NCBI GenBank assembly: GCA_963677355.2
Contig: CAXXXQ010000002.1
Coordinates: 930,001-994,000 of the forward strand
Length of the DNA: 64,000 nt
Source: Thiomicrorhabdus sp963677355
GTDB taxonomy: Bacteria > Pseudomonadota > Gammaproteobacteria > Thiomicrospirales > Thiomicrospiraceae
Reading direction: 5' to 3'
Position numbers and translations under genes: made by a program. Below the pieces are notes generated by a model that had not been told where the DNA came from, ran no database searches, and worked only from the letters and a program-made list of their open reading frames with translations. Shown piece by piece: positions 61,274 to 64,000 of this stretch (the stretch's first letter is position 1; each line of letters opens with the position of its first letter).

Positions 61274-62317
61274 TTATGCTTCGACTTTACTGTCCGCGTT
61301 TTGCTCAGGTTTCTCTTTCAATAACTGAGAAACTTCTTTAGAAATTAGTTCAGGCACGTTCTTAATGACTTCTAAACGCGCTTCTTTAATTGCATGAAAA
61401 AATGAGAACTGGTCGGCCCCGCCATGGCTTTTAATTACGATTTTACGCAACCCAAGTAGAGAAGCACCATTATATTGACGCGGATCCACTTTATCTTTAA
61501 AAGACTTGAGAACAGGGTAAGCCAGCAAAGCGACGAATTTAGTCAGGATGTTTCTAGTAAAAGCCTCTTTCAGATAGAAAGAGATCATCTTAGCCACACC
61601 CTCACTGGCTTTCAGTGCAATGTTACCGTCGAAACCATCGCAAGCGACGACATCCGTATTGCCTTTATAGATATCATCACCTTCCACATAACCGATGTAG
61701 TTGATGCTGGTATCGTTAAGCAGTTGATGAGCGTCTTTAATGCGCTGATGACCTTTGATCTCTTCTTCACCGATATTCAAAAGCCCAACTCTCGGCTTAG
61801 GATTGTCGTCAACCGCCTGAGTTAGAACCGAGCCCATCAAAGCGAATTGCATCAGGTTCTCACCGGTACAACCCACGTTTGCACCCAAATCCAGAACATG
61901 GACATGTCCCTTCATGGTCGGCATAGAAGTACAGATAGCAGGACGTTCGATACCCGGGATCGTCTTCAAGACAAATTTAGCCACCGCCATCAGAGCTCCG
62001 GTATTTCCGGCACTGACACACGCCTGCGCCTCATCATCCTTAACCAAATTAAGGGCGATACGCATTGATGACTGTCTTTTATTACGAAGAGCTTTTGAAG
62101 GCAAATCGTCCATTTCAACCACTTGATCCGCGTGTTGAACGGAGATTTTAGAAGAATCATATTGATGCTTTGCCAGTTCCGCCTTAATTAAGGACTCTTG
62201 GCCGACTAATATGATATGAATATCTGAAAAAGTGTTAACCGCATCAATTGAAGCTGGAACGGTGACGGTCAAACCGTGATCACCGCCCATTGCATCAATT
62301 GCAATTTTAATAGCCAA
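61274..62317 (-). CDS. plsX: Phosphate acyltransferase PlsX
   Basis: Makes acyl-phosphate from acyl-ACP for phospholipid synthesis. 347 residues with IAIDAMGGDHGLTVTVPA, SAGNTGALMAVAKF, GANVGCTGENLMQFA, GLLNIGEEEIKG and VACDGFDGNIALKASEGVA. Between rpmF and fabH, linking phospholipid synthesis with fatty-acid synthesis. Confidence 0.98.
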   Translation of the reverse strand: MAIKIAIDAMGGDHGLTVTVPASIDAVNTFSDIHIILVGQESLIKAELAKHQYDSSKISVQHADQVVEMDDLPSKALRNKRQSSMRIALNLVKDDEAQACVSAGNTGALMAVAKFVLKTIPGIERPAICTSMPTMKGHVHVLDLGANVGCTGENLMQFALMGSVLTQAVDDNPKPRVGLLNIGEEEIKGHQRIKDAHQLLNDTSINYIGYVEGDDIYKGNTDVVACDGFDGNIALKASEGVAKMISFYLKEAFTRNILTKFVALLAYPVLKSFKDKVDPRQYNGASLLGLRKIVIKSHGGADQFSFFHAIKEARLEVIKNVPELISKEVSQLLKEKPEQNADSKVEA

Positions 62318-62323
62318 GATTGA

Positions 62324-62500
62324 TTACGCCTTATCTTGAACTACTTTTTTACCTTTGTAGTAACCATCAGCAGTTACGTGGTGACGACGGTGAACTTCAC
62401 CAGTCGTTTCGTCTACAGTAATTGCTGGTGCACTGATCGCATCGTGTGAACGACGCATACCACGTTTTGATGGTGTTTTACGGTTCTGTTGAACTGCCAT
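62324..62500 (-). CDS. rpmF: 50S ribosomal protein L32
   Basis: 58-residue ribosomal protein, read directly from the sequence: start MAVQQNRKTPSKRGMRRSHD, middle SAPAITVDETTGEVHRRHH, end VTADGYYKGKKVVQDKA, then TAA at 62324. This is a standard L32 without the zinc cysteines. A GGAG ribosome site is just upstream of ATG 62500. In the conserved yceD-rpmF-plsX order. Confidence 0.97.
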   Translation of the reverse strand: MAVQQNRKTPSKRGMRRSHDAISAPAITVDETTGEVHRRHHVTADGYYKGKKVVQDKA

Positions 62501-62527
62501 GGCAATCTCCTAAAATTAAAACTAAAT

Positions 62528-63058
62528 CTATTTTTTCAAGCCTTGAAGGACTGCAAACGGATTTGGCTTTTCAGCCTCTTCCTCTTCAGCACCTTCAAGC
62601 TGAGTCTCAACCTCTGAGGCTCCGTCATATTCGGGAGCCGAGCTTTCTTCATTAATCGGCACCATTGGTACACAAAGTAAAAGCTCTTCCTCTACCCACT
62701 CATACGGTGAAATTTTCTCACCGTCGAGCTCGTAGACTTCAACGTCGGCTGGTAGCTCTTCCGTCAATGCCAGCGATTCTGTTAGCACACCTTTGACTTC
62801 TGCAGTCACAGGCAAGTCAAAAGTCTTTAATGAACGCTGACACTGCAAACTTAAACTGGTATTGATTTTCATCACAAAGGCCGGGAACTTCAGCACCTTG
62901 TCATAAAAAAAATCTAACTGAACGTCAACATCCGCATCAGTCGACTCAACCACTTGGGCTAAGCGTTTAAAGCGGCTTTGGTTGACTCGTCCCGTAAATC
63001 GTTTATTATGATTTACCGAGTTAATCGGGTCTATCCATTCAGGTAGCTTATTTAACAT
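62528..63058 (-). CDS. yceD: YceD / DUF177 protein
   Basis: 176 residues of the DUF177 family, which in bacteria and plastids is linked to 23S rRNA accumulation. It shows a basic N-terminal half, LQCQRSLKTFDLPVTAEVKG with the conserved Cys-Gln-Arg, and an acidic tail with the family end NPFAVLQGLKK. It is 27 bases upstream of rpmF and probably cotranscribed with it. Divergent from maf. Confidence 0.92.
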   Translation of the reverse strand: MLNKLPEWIDPINSVNHNKRFTGRVNQSRFKRLAQVVESTDADVDVQLDFFYDKVLKFPAFVMKINTSLSLQCQRSLKTFDLPVTAEVKGVLTESLALTEELPADVEVYELDGEKISPYEWVEEELLLCVPMVPINEESSAPEYDGASEVETQLEGAEEEEAEKPNPFAVLQGLKK

Positions 63059-63242
63059 AGGCGCGCATCATACCTGTAACGCCCTTTGAAGTCAAAAAAA
63101 TCTACTCATTTTAACTAATTAATTTAAGTCGATAAGCAGCATGGCGTTTTTACCGCCCCGCCCAACCGCTTATATAAAGATTTTTACAATAAAAACAAAT
63201 AAATAAGCCTACACCAAAACCACAGACTAAACACATAATTCT

Positions 63243-63851
63243 ATGACTCATTCAAGCACTTCTATTCCACCCATCATCCTCGGTTCAACCTCCCCCTTTC
63301 GCAAAGCGTTATTGGAGAAACTGCACCTGCCATTTACCCAGGATGCACCTGACATTGATGAAACGCCTTTAGAGAATGAAAAGCCGGAGCAAATGGTGCT
63401 GAGATTAGCGCACGCTAAAGCAGCAGTTTTTAAAAGCAAGTATCCGCAGCACATCCTAATCACATCCGATCAGACAGCGGTATTTGAAGGCTCACCGATC
63501 GGCAAACCGCACACTTTTGAAAACGCAGTAAAACAGCTCAAACAATTCAGTGGTCAAAAAATCACTTTCTATACCGGCATGGTGGTCAGTAACACCTTAA
63601 ACGGTAAAAGCTATGAATACCTAGACACCACCGAAGTGCATTTCAGGGACTTATCGGATGAAGTCATTAACAACTATCTGAAAATAGAGCAGCCGCTGAA
63701 CTGCGCCGGCAGCTTTAAATCGGAAGGTTTGGGCGTCACCCTGTTTAAAAAGATAAACAGCCGGGACCCGAATGCGTTAATCGGGCTGCCGCTCATGGCA
63801 TTGACCGACATTTTTTACCAGATGGGCTATCCGCTGCCTGTGAGCAACTGA
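63243..63851 (+). CDS. Maf-family nucleotide pyrophosphatase (YceF type)
   Basis: House-cleaning pyrophosphatase acting on modified nucleotides; the YceF subgroup acts on m7GTP. 202 residues: IILGSTSPFRKALLEKLHLPF (phosphate loop), DIDETPLENEKPEQMVLRLAHAKA, LITSDQTAVFEG (conserved Asp) and a C-terminal INSRDPNALIGLPLMAL. The position next to yceD-rpmF matches the E. coli yceF locus. Confidence 0.92.
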   Translation: MTHSSTSIPPIILGSTSPFRKALLEKLHLPFTQDAPDIDETPLENEKPEQMVLRLAHAKAAVFKSKYPQHILITSDQTAVFEGSPIGKPHTFENAVKQLKQFSGQKITFYTGMVVSNTLNGKSYEYLDTTEVHFRDLSDEVINNYLKIEQPLNCAGSFKSEGLGVTLFKKINSRDPNALIGLPLMALTDIFYQMGYPLPVSN

Positions 63852-63886
63852 AATCAAACAGACACTTTAGAAAACAAAAGCCGGAG

Positions 63887-64000
63887 TTAAATACACCCCA
63901 TCAGCCAAGTATTTAACTCATGCAAAGAGTCCAGCGTAACGACCGGATCATATTCACTCAATACCTCTGCCTGGTGCACTCCATGACTCAACGCCACTCT
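63887..64000 (-). CDS. HAD-family phosphatase, 3' end only
   Basis: 37 codons visible on the minus strand from the window edge to TAA at 63887. It reads SHGVHQAEVLSEYDPVVTLDSLHEL near the end, the typical C-terminus of phosphoglycolate-phosphatase-like HAD enzymes (motif IV then D-x-x-I-xSL-xEL). Such a gene often lies by maf and rluC. Convergent with maf. Too little is visible for a firm name. Confidence 0.6.
   Translation of the reverse strand, partial: RVALSHGVHQAEVLSEYDPVVTLDSLHELNTWLMGCI

Noticed and set aside
1..64000. CRISPR array
   Set aside because: No series of regularly spaced direct repeats of 25-40 bp and no cas genes were seen; the short 11-12 bp repeats are operator-like.

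Overview
The window is a chromosomal segment of a gammaproteobacterium of medium-low GC. Gene order and protein types (hrcA-grpE-dnaK with a CIRCE element, smpB-ratA-rnfH-bamE, pabB-pabC-mltG-tmk-holB-tatD, yceD-rpmF-plsX-fabHDG-acpP-fabF) fit this class. A tmRNA tag ANDDNYALAA and salt-adaptation genes make a marine or saline lineage such as the Thiomicrospira/Hydrogenovibrio/Thiomicrorhabdus group plausible, but the genus is an inference.

Layout. 1-10.5 kb is housekeeping: dnaK (cut by the window start), grpE, an hrcA broken by a frameshift, nadK, recN, fur, bamE, rnfH, ratA, an exported protein, smpB and ssrA. 10.5-21.1 kb is an accessory defence block just downstream of ssrA: a hipBA module with three spaced operator-like palindromes, then one tight operon hsdR-hsdS-prrC-hsdM-mrr-DUF3800. 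It combines a type I restriction system, a PrrC-type anticodon nuclease, an Mrr-type type IV restriction enzyme and an unknown DUF3800 protein. 21.4-22.7 kb holds a two-gene photolyase-like unit in which the FAD domain and the antenna-like Rossmann domain are separate proteins in swapped order, preceded by three TATACA repeats at exact 11-bp spacing.

22.9-34.2 kb is an osmolyte region: four ectoine-breakdown genes (DoeB2-type deacetylase, DoeD, DoeA, DoeC) and a sucrose operon (sucrose-phosphate synthase, sucrose-phosphatase, fructokinase, amylosucrase) behind a perfect 19-bp palindrome. 34.4-41 kb has pdxH, a TIGR01777 epimerase and a blue-light cluster: secreted PrxQ-type peroxiredoxin, DUF523/DUF1722 protein, short LOV photoreceptor, MerR regulator of LitR type lacking the expected B12-ligand histidine, and a full-length photolyase. 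TATACA-type operators lie in front of several of these genes and in front of the distant split photolyase, suggesting one light regulon.

41-64 kb is mostly core: gdhA, a small unknown gene, a periplasmic binding protein paired with a membrane diguanylate cyclase, tRNA-His/Arg/Pro, folD, the pabB-to-ABC-transporter operon, two AT-rich unknown genes, the fatty-acid/phospholipid operon, rpmF, yceD, maf and the end of a HAD phosphatase gene running off the window.
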